From: Catellatospora vulcania
GTDB taxonomy: Bacteria > Actinomycetota > Actinomycetes > Mycobacteriales > Micromonosporaceae
Direction of reading: 5' to 3'
NCBI RefSeq assembly: GCF_009720385.1
Contig: NZ_WARX01000037.1
Span: 1 to 64,000, forward strand
Length of the DNA stretch: 64,000 nt
The translations under genes were made by a program, and so were the position numbers. Below, piece after piece: positions 1-8,286 of the stretch; positions within the stretch are counted from its first letter, which is position 1, and the number at the start of each line of letters is the position of its first letter. The notes under the pieces were generated by a model. It did no database searches. It was not told the origin of the DNA and was given only the letters and a program-made list of their open reading frames with translations.

Positions 1-27
1 TCTGCGCCTGCTCGCACAGCCGCCGCC

Positions 28-894
28 GTGGCGGCCGAGCCGCAGGTGCACCGGCGTCGTAGGCGGTCGTTCATGGCTGACCGCCGTCCCGGCAAGCTCA
101 CCTACCTCGCGTTGGCCGGGCTCGCGCTGTTCTCCGGGTTCCCGCTGTACTGGTCGCTGGTCGTCGCCTCGCACGACAACGGCATCCTCGGGCAGGTCCC
201 GCCGCCGCTGGGCATCGGCCCGAACCTGTTCGCCAACCTCGAACGCGCCTTCGGGACCGTCGACTTCGCCAAGGCGCTGACCAACTCGTTCGTCGTGTCG
301 ATCGCGATCACGATCAGCGTGGTGCTGTTCTCGACCCTGGCCGGGTTCTCGTTCGCGAAGCTGAACTTCAAGGGCCGCAACGCGATGCTGGTCATGCTCA
401 TCGCGACCATGATGGTCCCGACGCAGCTGGGCATCATCCCGCTGTACATGCTCATGGCCAAGATCGAGTGGACCGGCACCATGTACGCCGTCGTCGCACC
501 CGGCCTGGTCACCGCGTTCGGCGTGTTCTTCATGACCCAGTTCCTGCGCGAAGCCGTGCCCAGCGAGCTGATCGAGGCGGCCCGGGTCGACGGCTGCCAC
601 ACCTTCCGCATCTTCTGGCACGTGGTCCTGCCCGCTTCTAAGCCGGCCGCCGCCGTGCTGGGCATGCTGACGTTCATGACGGCCTGGAACGACTTCTTCT
701 GGCCACTGGTCGTGCTGACCCCCGAGGACCCGACGGTGCAGACCGCGCTGTCGACACTGGCCAGCGGCTACATCCAGGACTACTCACTGTCGCTGACCGG
801 CACGGCGATCGCGACCATCCCGCTGCTGATCGTGTTCGCGCTGCTCGGCAAGTACATCATCGGCGGCATCATGCAGGGAGCGGTGAAGTCATGA
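28..894 (+). CDS. Carbohydrate ABC transporter permease (MalG type)
   Basis: This is an inner-membrane permease subunit of a sugar ABC importer. The protein has about six hydrophobic segments, and the cytoplasmic EAA loop is clear (EAARVDGCHTFRIFWHVVLP), which is the contact point for the ATPase. The family is usually 270-300 residues. The frame is open to the left edge, so the true start is uncertain: GTG 28, ATG 73 or a codon outside the window are all possible. Its stop overlaps the start of the beta-glucosidase (ATGA at 891-894), so the two are translationally coupled. That context suggests the imported sugar is a beta-glucoside such as cellobiose; this is an inference. Confidence 0.9.
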   Translation: MAAEPQVHRRRRRSFMADRRPGKLTYLALAGLALFSGFPLYWSLVVASHDNGILGQVPPPLGIGPNLFANLERAFGTVDFAKALTNSFVVSIAITISVVLFSTLAGFSFAKLNFKGRNAMLVMLIATMMVPTQLGIIPLYMLMAKIEWTGTMYAVVAPGLVTAFGVFFMTQFLREAVPSELIEAARVDGCHTFRIFWHVVLPASKPAAAVLGMLTFMTAWNDFFWPLVVLTPEDPTVQTALSTLASGYIQDYSLSLTGTAIATIPLLIVFALLGKYIIGGIMQGAVKS

Positions 895-2288
895 CGCTGG
901 CCACCACAGAGGAGCAGCTGACCGGCAACGCGCCGGTGAGCTTCCCGGCCGGGTTCCGCTGGGGTGCGGCCACCGCCTCCTACCAGATCGAGGGGGCCGC
1001 GGCCGAGGACGGGCGTACCCCGTCGATCTGGGACACCTTCGCGCGTACGCCGGGCAAGGTCTTCGAGGGCCACTCCGGTGACGTCGCCTGCGAGCACTAC
1101 CACCGCTACCGCGACGACGTCGCGCTGATGAAGCGGCTGGGCCTCGGGACCTACCGGTTCTCGGTGGCGTGGCCGCGCATCAAGCCCGACGGCTCCGGCC
1201 CCGCCAACACCCGCGGCCTGGACTTCTACGACCGCCTCGTCGACGAACTGCTCGACCAGGGCATCGACCCCATGGTCACCCTCTACCACTGGGACCTGCC
1301 CCAGGTCCTCGAAGACCGCGGCGGCTGGACCAACCGCGACACCGCCTACTACCTCGCCGACCTCGCCACCGCCACCATCGCGCGGCTCGGGGACCGGGTG
1401 CGCACCTGGACCACCCTCAACGAGCCGTGGTGCTCGGCGTTCCTGGGCTACGGCAGCGGCGTGCACGCGCCCGGCCGGCAGGACCCCCGCGCCACGTTCG
1501 AGGCGGTGCACCACCTGATGCTCGGGCACGGGCTCGCGGCACGGGCGCTGCGGGCGGGCGGGGCGCGCGAGGTGTCGCTGACGCTGAACCTCACCGACGT
1601 GCGGCCGTTCACCCCGGCCGACCCGCACGACCAGGCCGCGGCCCGGCTCATCGACGGGCTGCAGAACCGGCTGTTCCTGGACCCGGCGCTGCGCGGGCAG
1701 TACCCGCAGGACATGCTCGCGCTGTTCGAGCGGTTCGGCGCGGCGGGGGTGATCCAAGCCGGGGACGAGGCGCTCATCGGCGCCCCGATCGACCTGCTGG
1801 GCGTGAACTACTACCAGCCCGCGCTGGTGCGGGCCCAGGTCGGTGTGCACAGCGGCGAGGCGCATCCCGGCAGCGAGGGCGTCGAGTTCGTGACGCAGAG
1901 CGCGCCGGTGACCGCGATGGACTGGCCCGTGGACCCGACCGGCCTGTCCCAGCTGCTGCTGCGCCTGGCGGCGGACTATCCGGGCGTGCCGCTGATGATC
2001 ACCGAGAACGGCGCGGCCTACGACGACGTGGTGGAAGGCGGCCGGGTGGCCGACGACGAGCGCATCGCGTACCTGGACGGGCACCTGCGGGCCGCGCATG
2101 CCGCCATCGAGGGCGGGGCCGACCTGCGCGGATACCTGGCCTGGTCGCTGCTGGACAACTACGAGTGGGGGTACGGCTACGGCAAGCGCTTCGGGCTGGT
2201 GCACGTCGACTACGACACCCAGCGCCGCCTGCCCAAGGACAGCGCTCTCTGGTACGCCGAGGTCATCGGACGCAACGGCCTGAGCTGA
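891..2288 (+). CDS. GH1 beta-glucosidase
   Basis: This 465-residue protein has the full length of glycoside hydrolase family 1, retaining enzymes that release glucose from beta-glucosides. The acid/base glutamate is E178 in TLNEPW and the nucleophile is E372 in ITENGAAY. The N-terminal FPAGFRWGAATASYQIEGA block and the C-terminal WSLLDNYEW block are also typical. There is no signal peptide, so it acts in the cytoplasm on sugar brought in by the upstream permease, with which it overlaps by four bases. A strong hairpin follows the stop. The family is certain; the exact substrate (cellobiose or other beta-glucosides) is inferred. Confidence 0.96.
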   Translation: MTLATTEEQLTGNAPVSFPAGFRWGAATASYQIEGAAAEDGRTPSIWDTFARTPGKVFEGHSGDVACEHYHRYRDDVALMKRLGLGTYRFSVAWPRIKPDGSGPANTRGLDFYDRLVDELLDQGIDPMVTLYHWDLPQVLEDRGGWTNRDTAYYLADLATATIARLGDRVRTWTTLNEPWCSAFLGYGSGVHAPGRQDPRATFEAVHHLMLGHGLAARALRAGGAREVSLTLNLTDVRPFTPADPHDQAAARLIDGLQNRLFLDPALRGQYPQDMLALFERFGAAGVIQAGDEALIGAPIDLLGVNYYQPALVRAQVGVHSGEAHPGSEGVEFVTQSAPVTAMDWPVDPTGLSQLLLRLAADYPGVPLMITENGAAYDDVVEGGRVADDERIAYLDGHLRAAHAAIEGGADLRGYLAWSLLDNYEWGYGYGKRFGLVHVDYDTQRRLPKDSALWYAEVIGRNGLS

Positions 2289-2309
2289 CGGCCTGATCAC
2301 GGGCCATCC

Positions 2310-2344
2310 GGGGCGCGGTCACGGCGGAAGCCGGGCCGCGCCCC
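2310..2344 (+). terminator. Hairpin terminator after the GH1 gene
   Basis: A perfect 9-bp stem GGGGCGCGG / CCGCGCCCC starts 22 bases after the beta-glucosidase stop. There is no U-tract, as is common for terminators in GC-rich actinobacteria. Confidence 0.6.
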
Positions 2345-2471
2345 GCCGTCGTGGGGGACCCGCGGCATGAATTCTGCAAAGTCAAGAGTCGTTTGGGTGA
2401 TTTCGACCGTTATATTCGGCAACCACGCCTCCCGGTCGCACCGGGTGGTCCGCCGTCGAATAGGGCCCGTG

Positions 2472-3278
2472 ATGAGAATCAACCTGCCGACTCCCCGCAC
2501 GCTGGTGCGCTTCCTGCTGTGCTTCGTCGCCGGCCTGCACGTGCTCAGCCTCGGCGGCAACTACCTCTACCACGGGCTGGGCCACCACAACGTGATCCCC
2601 GCGTTCGCCTGGTGGACCACGTTCTTCAACGTGGACAAGGAGAAGAACCTCCCCACCTGGTTCTCCGGGGCCCTGCTGCTGCTCGCCGCGTACGTGCTGT
2701 GGGAGATCGCGAACAACGTCAGCGCCCGCGGGGAGAAGTACGCCAAGCACTGGCGCATCCTGTCGGTCGTGTTCGCGGCGCTGTCGATGGACGAGATCAC
2801 GCAGATGCACGAGATGAGCCGCAAGATGGGCCTGGTGAACCTGGGCAAGGCGTCATACCTGTCCTGGATCGTGGTCGCCGCTCCGTTCGTGCTGGTCTTC
2901 TGCGTGTCGTATCTGAAGTTCCTGTTCCACCTGCCGGTGCGCACCCGGCTGCTGGTGTCGGGCGGCGGAGTGCTGTTCGTGCTCGGCGCGGTCGGCATGG
3001 AGATCGTCGGGGCGTTCGTCGGCCGGGACGTCAGCGGCAACGTCGCGCCCGGGGCCGGGTACATGGAATACCTGCTCGCGGCATCCGTCGAGGAACTGTG
3101 CGAGATGCTCGGCGTGATCACCTTCTTCTACGCGATGTCGTCCTACCTGTACGAGCGCCAGCAGCAGGACCTGCTCGGGGCCGCGCCCGGTGCGCCGGTG
3201 CAGCTCGCCGCCGCGCGCTCCCGGCGTAAGCCGATGCCCGCGAACGTCGGCCGGCACAGCGACACCGCCGCCCGCTGA
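2472..3278 (+). CDS. Unknown polytopic membrane protein with acidic/His motifs
   Basis: I do not recognise a named family. Starting at ATG 2472 the protein has 268 residues and about five or six hydrophobic segments. Two motifs stand out at membrane edges: MDEITQMHE in the middle, and VEELCEMLG just before the last segment. Such clustered Asp, Glu and His residues could bind a metal ion or protons, but this is a guess. The C-terminal 40 residues are basic and probably cytoplasmic. The same frame is open upstream to 2367, but that part reads as non-coding and is AT-richer (TATATT at 2411-2416 may be a -10 box). The gene stands alone and ends before a large convergent palindrome. Confidence 0.75.
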   Translation: MRINLPTPRTLVRFLLCFVAGLHVLSLGGNYLYHGLGHHNVIPAFAWWTTFFNVDKEKNLPTWFSGALLLLAAYVLWEIANNVSARGEKYAKHWRILSVVFAALSMDEITQMHEMSRKMGLVNLGKASYLSWIVVAAPFVLVFCVSYLKFLFHLPVRTRLLVSGGGVLFVLGAVGMEIVGAFVGRDVSGNVAPGAGYMEYLLAASVEELCEMLGVITFFYAMSSYLYERQQQDLLGAAPGAPVQLAAARSRRKPMPANVGRHSDTAAR

Positions 3279-3321
3279 CCCGTCGGCCCGTCGGCCCGCG
3301 CCTGCCGGCACCTGCCTCCTG

Positions 3322-3386
3322 ATAGACGTTGGCCTATCTGAATGAGTTCGATCGTCGAATTCTCATCCAGATAGGCCAACGTCTAT
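3322..3386. terminator. Long palindrome between convergent genes
   Basis: Arms 3322-3346 and 3362-3386 are 25-base inverted repeats with one mismatch, and the loop contains a second small palindrome (TTCGA..TCGAA). It lies between the stop of the membrane protein gene and the stop of the PIG-L gene on the other strand, so it probably ends transcription from both sides. It is much more AT-rich than its surroundings. Confidence 0.65.
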
Positions 3387-3421
3387 AAAAGGTGGGCCGC
3401 GTGGTCACCGCGGGTGGGCGG

Positions 3422-4147
3422 TCACATGCGGTAGAGCTCGAAGGCCGCGGCGCGGCGGCCGCCGAAGCGCGGGGCGGTCAGGTCGGCCATCCATTCCAGG
3501 AAGTCGCGGGTGGCGGCCATCGGGTGGTCGCCGAGCGCGGCCAGGTAGGCGTGGTGCGCGTCGAGGGAGGCGACGGCCCGGTCCAGCGTGTCGGTGATGT
3601 CGACGGCGTGGGTGGCCTGCGGGGAGCCGCCGACGGCGACGTAACGCACGCCGCCCCACGGAGCCAGGCCCTGCGCCACCAGTTCCGGGAAGATCCAGCG
3701 GTTGCCCGCGTCGCCGACGGCGTCCATGACCGCCCGGCCCACGTTGCGGTGGTCGGGGGAGTTCCAGCCGCCGCCGGGCCAGCTGTCGTGGAAGTTCGCG
3801 GTGACCACCAGGTCGGGCGTGTGGCGGCGGATCGCCGCGGCCAGATCCCGGCGCAGGGCCAGGCCGTACTCCACGACGCCGTCGGCGTGGCCGAGGAACT
3901 CCAGCTCGGACACGCCGACCTCGGCGCACGCCGCGCGCTGCTCGGCCTCGCGCAGTGGACCGCACTCGTCCGGCGGGAGGGTGTCGATGCCGGCCTCGCC
4001 GCGCGTGACCAGGGTGTAGCGCACGTCCTTGCCCGCCGCGGTCCACGCGGCCACCGCCCCGGACACGCCGTATTCGAGGTCGTCCGGGTGGGCGGCGATG
4101 GCCAGGGCCCGGGTCCAGTCCGACGGCATCGGCTCCAGTTGATCCAT
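3422..4147 (-). CDS. PIG-L family deacetylase
   Basis: This 241-residue protein belongs to the zinc-dependent N-acetylglucosaminyl deacetylase-like (PIG-L/LmbE) family. The metal-binding motif AHPDD is at residues 19-23, with H20, D22 and D23 as expected ligands, and the third ligand is probably H133 in SPDHRNVG. The family includes MshB and Mca of the mycothiol pathway, but nothing here ties this copy to mycothiol. It follows the serine hydrolase gene with a 10-base gap. A -10-like TAGGGT (4155-4160, minus strand) lies 7 bases before the ATG, so a separate leaderless transcript is also possible. The substrate is unknown. Confidence 0.92.
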   Translation of the reverse strand: MDQLEPMPSDWTRALAIAAHPDDLEYGVSGAVAAWTAAGKDVRYTLVTRGEAGIDTLPPDECGPLREAEQRAACAEVGVSELEFLGHADGVVEYGLALRRDLAAAIRRHTPDLVVTANFHDSWPGGGWNSPDHRNVGRAVMDAVGDAGNRWIFPELVAQGLAPWGGVRYVAVGGSPQATHAVDITDTLDRAVASLDAHHAYLAALGDHPMAATRDFLEWMADLTAPRFGGRRAAAFELYRM

Positions 4148-4157
4148 GCCCCCGACC

Positions 4158-5537
4158 CTACGCGGGCCCGCCGCGCCAACCCAGCGGGTCGACGCCGCCC
4201 GGGACCGTGTCCGAACCGTACGGCTGCCGGGTGAGCACGAAACTGCCCAGGTCCAGATGGGTCACCGCGCCGGCGGCGTCGCGCACCACGCGCAGCGTCT
4301 CGCCCGTGTAGTAGCCCTCCAGGCCGAGCCAGGTGCCGTCGGCCTGCGCCTTCAGTCGGGAGCTGCGGCCGCTGCCGGTCAGCGGCCCGAGGTTCAGCTC
4401 GCCCTCGGCGCCCAGCCGGATCGCTATCCCACCCGGCCCCCAGTACCAGGGCCCGGTGAGTTCCAGCAGCGCCGGGTCGTAGGTCTCCAGCGGGGCCCAC
4501 GCGTCCGGGATGCGCGGCTCGTGTTCGGCGGTGATGCGTACCAGGTCGGCGCCGAGCGCGCCGATGGGGATCCCCGAGGTGGTGTTGGCCAGCACGACGC
4601 CGCCGAGGCCCTCGGCGGGGCAGACCCACAGCGTGCACAGGAATCCGGGCATGGAACCGGTGTGCCCGGCCAGCAGCCGACCGTGGTCGTTCTTGAGCTG
4701 CATGCCCAGGCCGTAGGTCAGGTCCCAGACGGGTCCGTCCATCGGGGCGGCGGGCGTGCGCATCTGCGCGAGAGTCGCCTCCGGTAGGACCGCCGGGTCG
4801 CCCTTGGCCAGGAACGCGGCGAAGCGGCACAGGTCGTCGACGGTGGACCAGAGCTGCCCGGCCGGGGCCATCCGGCCGGTGTCGGTGGCGGGTTCGGGCA
4901 GCAGCACGTCGGCCCACGGGTGTACGGCCCAGCCGTCGGCGTGCGGCGCCTGCGGCAGCAGCGAGGTGCGGGTCATGCCCAGCGGCCCGGTGATCTCCTC
5001 GGCGAGCACCTGCTCCAGCGGCTTGCCGCGCAACTGCTCCACGAGCGCGCCGAGCAGCGCGAAGCCCGGGTTCGAGTAGTGGAACACGCGCCCGGCGGGG
5101 TGCTTGACCCCGTCCGCGTCGAGGACGTCGGCAAGCTCGGGGCGGCAGCCGCCGTCGGTACGCTCCCACCACGGGGCGGGGGTCTCCGAGGCCAGGCCCG
5201 CGGTGTGCGCGAGCAGCTGGGCGACGGTCAGCGCGGCGGTGTCCGGGGGAGCCGCGGGCAGGTGCGTGCCGAGCGGGTCGGCCAGGTCGAGCCGGCCCTC
5301 GTCGCGCAGGCGCAGCACCAGTACGGCGACGAAGGTCTTGGTCAGCGAGCCGATGCGGTACTGGGTGTCGGTGGTCGGGGGTTGCCCTCCGACGAGGCCG
5401 CGGCCGTGGGTCCACACCGGCAAGCCGTCGCGGACGACGGCGCCGACCAGGGACGGCGCGCGGCCCTCGGCCTGGGCGGTGGCGATGCGGTGCAGCAGGG
5501 CGCGGCGGGTGGCCGGCAACAGGTCCATCTCAGGCAT
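4158..5537 (-). CDS. Serine hydrolase, beta-lactamase class C / PBP-like
   Basis: This 459-residue protein has the class C beta-lactamase/D-alanyl-D-alanine carboxypeptidase fold. The SxxK nucleophile is in GSLTKT (S64, K67), the second motif is YSN (Y154) and the third is HTG in GHTGSMPGFL. The C-terminal 120 residues form an extra beta domain typical of esterase-like members. No signal peptide is visible, so a cytoplasmic esterase or peptidase is as likely as a beta-lactamase. The start is ATG 5537; the frame runs further upstream, but those residues are arginine- and proline-rich and look untranslated. It is followed by the PIG-L gene. Confidence 0.9.
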   Translation of the reverse strand: MPEMDLLPATRRALLHRIATAQAEGRAPSLVGAVVRDGLPVWTHGRGLVGGQPPTTDTQYRIGSLTKTFVAVLVLRLRDEGRLDLADPLGTHLPAAPPDTAALTVAQLLAHTAGLASETPAPWWERTDGGCRPELADVLDADGVKHPAGRVFHYSNPGFALLGALVEQLRGKPLEQVLAEEITGPLGMTRTSLLPQAPHADGWAVHPWADVLLPEPATDTGRMAPAGQLWSTVDDLCRFAAFLAKGDPAVLPEATLAQMRTPAAPMDGPVWDLTYGLGMQLKNDHGRLLAGHTGSMPGFLCTLWVCPAEGLGGVVLANTTSGIPIGALGADLVRITAEHEPRIPDAWAPLETYDPALLELTGPWYWGPGGIAIRLGAEGELNLGPLTGSGRSSRLKAQADGTWLGLEGYYTGETLRVVRDAAGAVTHLDLGSFVLTRQPYGSDTVPGGVDPLGWRGGPA

Positions 5538-5619
5538 CCGGCCATCGTGCCATCGGGACGGGCTCCGTGGGGCCCGGGTGGGCCGGCGGTCGGGGCCGCC
5601 GGCCCGGGACGGGCGTACC

Positions 5620-5967
5620 TCAACGGTGGTTGCTGTACCCATGGTGGTTGTTGCCGTGGTTGTCGTACTTCTTGTGGTGGTGGTTCTTCTTGTAGTGCCG
5701 CTTGTAGTGGTGGTCGTACTTGCACACCCACTTCTTGTACGTGCGGTGGTGCCAGCGGTAGGTCTGCTTCCAGCAGCGCTTCCCGCCGTCGACTGCGGAC
5801 GTGGTCGATTCCTGCACGGACACCGAAACCGGTTCGGTGAGCTGCGCGGCCGACGCCCGCTGCGGTTGCGCCATGACGGTGAGCCCGGCGACGAGGAACA
5901 GCATCAGGCTGAACATCGTGGTGGTGATCCGCAGCCGGTGGCCGATGGCACGAGCGGTCTCCTGCAT
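5620..5967 (-). CDS. Small secreted His/Lys-rich protein
   Basis: The start is ATG 5967 because a strong ribosome binding site (GGAGGAGGG) precedes it; upstream codons look untranslated. The 115-residue product has a classical signal peptide, with a basic N-terminus, a hydrophobic stretch and a likely cleavage site after ASA. The mature part has two cysteines, then a tail made mostly of His, Lys, Tyr and Asn (HHHKKYDNHGNNHHGYSNHR). Such tails can bind metal ions or acidic polymers, but I know no family for it. A promoter-like pair TTGACC, 17 bases, TTTGAT lies at 6042-6014. The gene may be species-specific. Confidence 0.7.
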   Translation of the reverse strand: MQETARAIGHRLRITTTMFSLMLFLVAGLTVMAQPQRASAAQLTEPVSVSVQESTTSAVDGGKRCWKQTYRWHHRTYKKWVCKYDHHYKRHYKKNHHHKKYDNHGNNHHGYSNHR

Positions 5968-6013
5968 CGAACACCCTCCTCCCAAAAGATGGCTGATCAA
6001 GCGGAACCAATCG

Positions 6014-6042
6014 ATCAAACATCCGGCCCGGGACCTGGTCAA
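6014..6042 (-). promoter_or_regulatory. Putative housekeeping promoter of the His-rich protein gene
   Basis: On the minus strand TTGACC (6042-6037) is followed after 17 bases by TTTGAT (6019-6014). This fits a sigma-70-type promoter and leaves a leader of about 40 bases before ATG 5967. Confidence 0.5.
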
Positions 6043-6111
6043 CGTCGTGTACTGGGCAAATGCCTTGCCGGGCGGCAGGTCAGGGGTGCTTTCACGGGGA
6101 GTTCATTTAGC

Positions 6112-6280
6112 CTGCCTACCGACCGGCAGGTAGAACGCCCATCGGGGGCGGTAACCGGGCGGTGGGCGGGGTTGCCTGACCGGTCGGCAGGGAAGGGTGA
6201 ACATCAGGTGAACCCATGCGCTTCAACGCATGTTTCCCATCACTTGGGAGGGATATCTTACCTACCGGCCGGTCAGTGGC
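6112..6280. promoter_or_regulatory. Three related palindromic sites in a divergent intergenic region
   Basis: The 420-base gap between the divergent His-rich protein and antiporter genes has no convincing gene. It holds three similar imperfect palindromes: CTACC-GACCGGCA-GGTAG (6116-6133), CTGACCGGTCGGCAG (6176-6190) and CTACCGGCCGGTCAG (about 6262-6276). A short perfect hairpin CATGCG..CGCATG lies at 6215-6232. The repeated core resembles a repressor operator (TetR-like spacing), but no regulator gene is adjacent. Confidence 0.45.
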
Positions 6281-6387
6281 AGCCGTACGCCCGTCAGCAG
6301 CGGAGATTCGTGCCCGGCTGCACCGGATGGGCGCGGTGACCGTAGACATGTACACCGAGGGCCGCGCCACACCATAGGCTCTGACAC

Positions 6388-7953
6388 GTGAATGCCCTCG
6401 TGGTGGCGGTCGTGCTGACCGTGATCGTCGTCGCGGTGTCCGCGCTGTCGCGCCGGTACAACCTGCTCAACCCGATCGTGCTGGTCGTGGTCGGGCTGGC
6501 GCTGGCCCTGGTGCCCGGATTCCCGGTCATCGTGCTGGAGCCGGAGATCGTGCTCATCGGCGTCCTGCCGCCGCTGCTGTACGTCGCCGCGCTGGAGACC
6601 TCCGTGCCGGCGTTCCGGCACAACATCCGCTCGATCCTGCTGCTCGCCGTCGGGCTGACCCTGTTCACCGCGGTCGCGGTCGGCCTGCTCGTGCACGCGC
6701 TGCTGCCACAGGTGCCGCTCGCCGCCTGCCTCGCGCTCGGCGCGGTGGTCGCGCCGCCCGACGCCGTCGCGGCCACCGCCATCGCCAAACGCATCGGGCT
6801 GCCCCGTCGGCTGGTGACCATCCTCGAAGGCGAGAGCCTGCTCAACGACGCCACCGCGCTGGTGACCTTCCGGGTCGCGGTCGTGGTCGCGGTCGGCACG
6901 GCGGTCGGGCCGATGGGCGTGGCCCAGCAGGTGGTGCTCGCGGCCGGCGGCGGCATCCTGGTCGGCGCGCTGGGCGCGCTCACCGCGGCGTTCCTGCACC
7001 GGCGCACCCGCGACCCGCTGATCGACAACTCGATCTCGCTGCTCACCCCGTTCGCAGTGACCGTGATCGCCGAAGTCATCCACGCGTCGGCCGTGGTCGC
7101 GGTGGTGGTGGCCGGTCTGTACCTGGGCCACCGGATGCCGACCCTGATGTCGGCCGCCTCGCGCCTGCAGATGGGCGCGTTCTGGCGCATGGTCACCTTC
7201 ATGCTGGAAGGCCTGGTGTTCCTGCTGGTCGGCCTGCAACTGCGCGAGGTGCTGACCGACCTGAACACTCCCGTGGCCGAGGTGGCCGGGCTGACCCTCG
7301 CCGTGCTCGCCACCGTGATCATCGCTCGGTTCGTCTGGATGTACCCGGTCACCTACCTGGTCCGGCTGGTGCCGGTGGTGCGCCGCCACGGCACCGGCAT
7401 CGACTTCACCGGGGCCACCGTGATCTCCTGGGCCGGCATGCGCGGCGTGGTCACCCTGGCCACCGCGCTGGCGCTGCCGACCGCGCTCGCCGGCGGCATG
7501 CCCTACCCCCGGGCGCTGTTCGTGTGGTTCGCCTTCGCCGTCATCGTCGGCACCCTCGTGCTGCAGGGCATGACCCTGCCGATGGTGGTCCGGATGCTGA
7601 AGGTCCAGGCCGACGACCGGACCGGGGACATCCTCGCCGAGGCGCAGGCGCAGCAGCAGGCCAGCAAGGCCGCCCGCGAGCGGTTGGAGAGCCTCGCCCA
7701 CACCGCCCCGCCCGACGTCGTGGAGAAGCTGCGCGGGCTCACCGAACGGCGCTCCAACGCGGTGTGGGAGCGGCTGGGGGCCGACCGGGAAACGCCAACC
7801 GCCGTCTACGTACGGTTGCGCCGAGAGATGCTGGAGGCCGAGCGGGCGGTGTTCCGCTCGGCTCGCGACGCGGGCCGGATCCCGGAGGACGTGCTCGTCC
7901 GGGCGCAACGCGACATGGACCTGGAAGAGTCGATGCTGGAACGGATGGACTGA
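6388..7953 (+). CDS. Na+/H+ antiporter, CPA1 family
   Basis: This 521-residue protein has about 12 transmembrane helices followed by a cytoplasmic tail of about 120 residues. The CPA1 (NhaP-type) signatures are clear: GAVVAPPDAVAATAI and EGESLLNDATAL, whose Asp residues carry the exchanged ions. It expels Na+ in exchange for protons and so serves pH and salt homeostasis. The start is GTG 6388, with a -10-like TAGGCT at 6375-6380, 7 bases upstream, which suggests a leaderless transcript. The next gene begins three bases after the stop. Confidence 0.95.
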   Translation: MNALVVAVVLTVIVVAVSALSRRYNLLNPIVLVVVGLALALVPGFPVIVLEPEIVLIGVLPPLLYVAALETSVPAFRHNIRSILLLAVGLTLFTAVAVGLLVHALLPQVPLAACLALGAVVAPPDAVAATAIAKRIGLPRRLVTILEGESLLNDATALVTFRVAVVVAVGTAVGPMGVAQQVVLAAGGGILVGALGALTAAFLHRRTRDPLIDNSISLLTPFAVTVIAEVIHASAVVAVVVAGLYLGHRMPTLMSAASRLQMGAFWRMVTFMLEGLVFLLVGLQLREVLTDLNTPVAEVAGLTLAVLATVIIARFVWMYPVTYLVRLVPVVRRHGTGIDFTGATVISWAGMRGVVTLATALALPTALAGGMPYPRALFVWFAFAVIVGTLVLQGMTLPMVVRMLKVQADDRTGDILAEAQAQQQASKAARERLESLAHTAPPDVVEKLRGLTERRSNAVWERLGADRETPTAVYVRLRREMLEAERAVFRSARDAGRIPEDVLVRAQRDMDLEESMLERMD

Positions 7954-7956
7954 CGT

Positions 7957-8208
7957 ATGAGCTGTGAGGACCTGAAGAACGCCGACGACCCGTCGGCCCG
8001 CGCCGACGGCTGCGAGGAGTGCCTGCGCGACGGCACCACCTGGGTGCACCTGCGCCGCTGCCTGACCTGCGGCCACATCGGCTGCTGCGACTCCTCCGCG
8101 CACAAACACGCCACCGCCCACTTCCACGAGATCGGGCACCCGGTCATCCAGTCGTTCGAACCGGGCGAGGACTGGCGCTGGTGCTACCTGCACGAGGTCG
8201 TGGGCTGA
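7957..8208 (+). CDS. UBP-type zinc finger protein
   Basis: This 83-residue protein consists almost entirely of one UBP-type zinc finger, the domain that binds ubiquitin C-termini in eukaryotes. The Cys/His ligands run from CEECLRDG through CLTCGHIGCCDSS to HKHATAHFHEIGHPVI. It starts three bases after the antiporter stop, so the two are co-translated. In other actinobacteria such fingers occur beside or fused to Na+/H+ antiporters (from memory), so a role in regulating the transporter tail is plausible. A link to Pup is not supported by anything here. Confidence 0.9.
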   Translation: MSCEDLKNADDPSARADGCEECLRDGTTWVHLRRCLTCGHIGCCDSSAHKHATAHFHEIGHPVIQSFEPGEDWRWCYLHEVVG

Positions 8209-8259
8209 GGTCCGCGCCCGGTCGGGGCCGCTGAACGGGGCGGCGGATAGGCTTCGCGG

Positions 8260-8286
8260 GTGAGCGGCAGCGAGGAGCGGGCATGA
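8260..8286 (+). CDS. Leaderless 8-codon leader ORF before the ABC-F gene
   Basis: GTG 8260 lies 6 bases after TAGGCT (8248-8253), the spacing of a leaderless start. The eight codons read VSGSEERA and the TGA overlaps the ATG of the ABC-F gene (ATGA, 8283-8286). The end (GAGGAGCGGGCATGAGC) matches the right end of the dispersed MSER mini-ORF element, so it is a truncated copy of it. Leader peptides often control ABC-F genes, but no attenuator hairpin was found here. Confidence 0.45.
   Translation: MSGSEERA

Noticed and set aside
3322-3386. Insertion sequence ends or a small MITE
   Set aside because: No transposase and no flanking direct repeats were seen; the position between convergent stops fits a terminator better, although a MITE origin cannot be excluded.
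6262-8193. Long minus-strand frame opposite the antiporter gene
   Set aside because: His/Gln/Asp-rich antisense translation; the plus strand carries clear CPA1 signatures.
7957-8208. Evidence for a bacterial ubiquitin system
   Set aside because: A UBP zinc finger alone is not enough; no E1, E2, JAB or ubiquitin-like beta-grasp gene is nearby, and Pup is unrelated to ubiquitin in fold.
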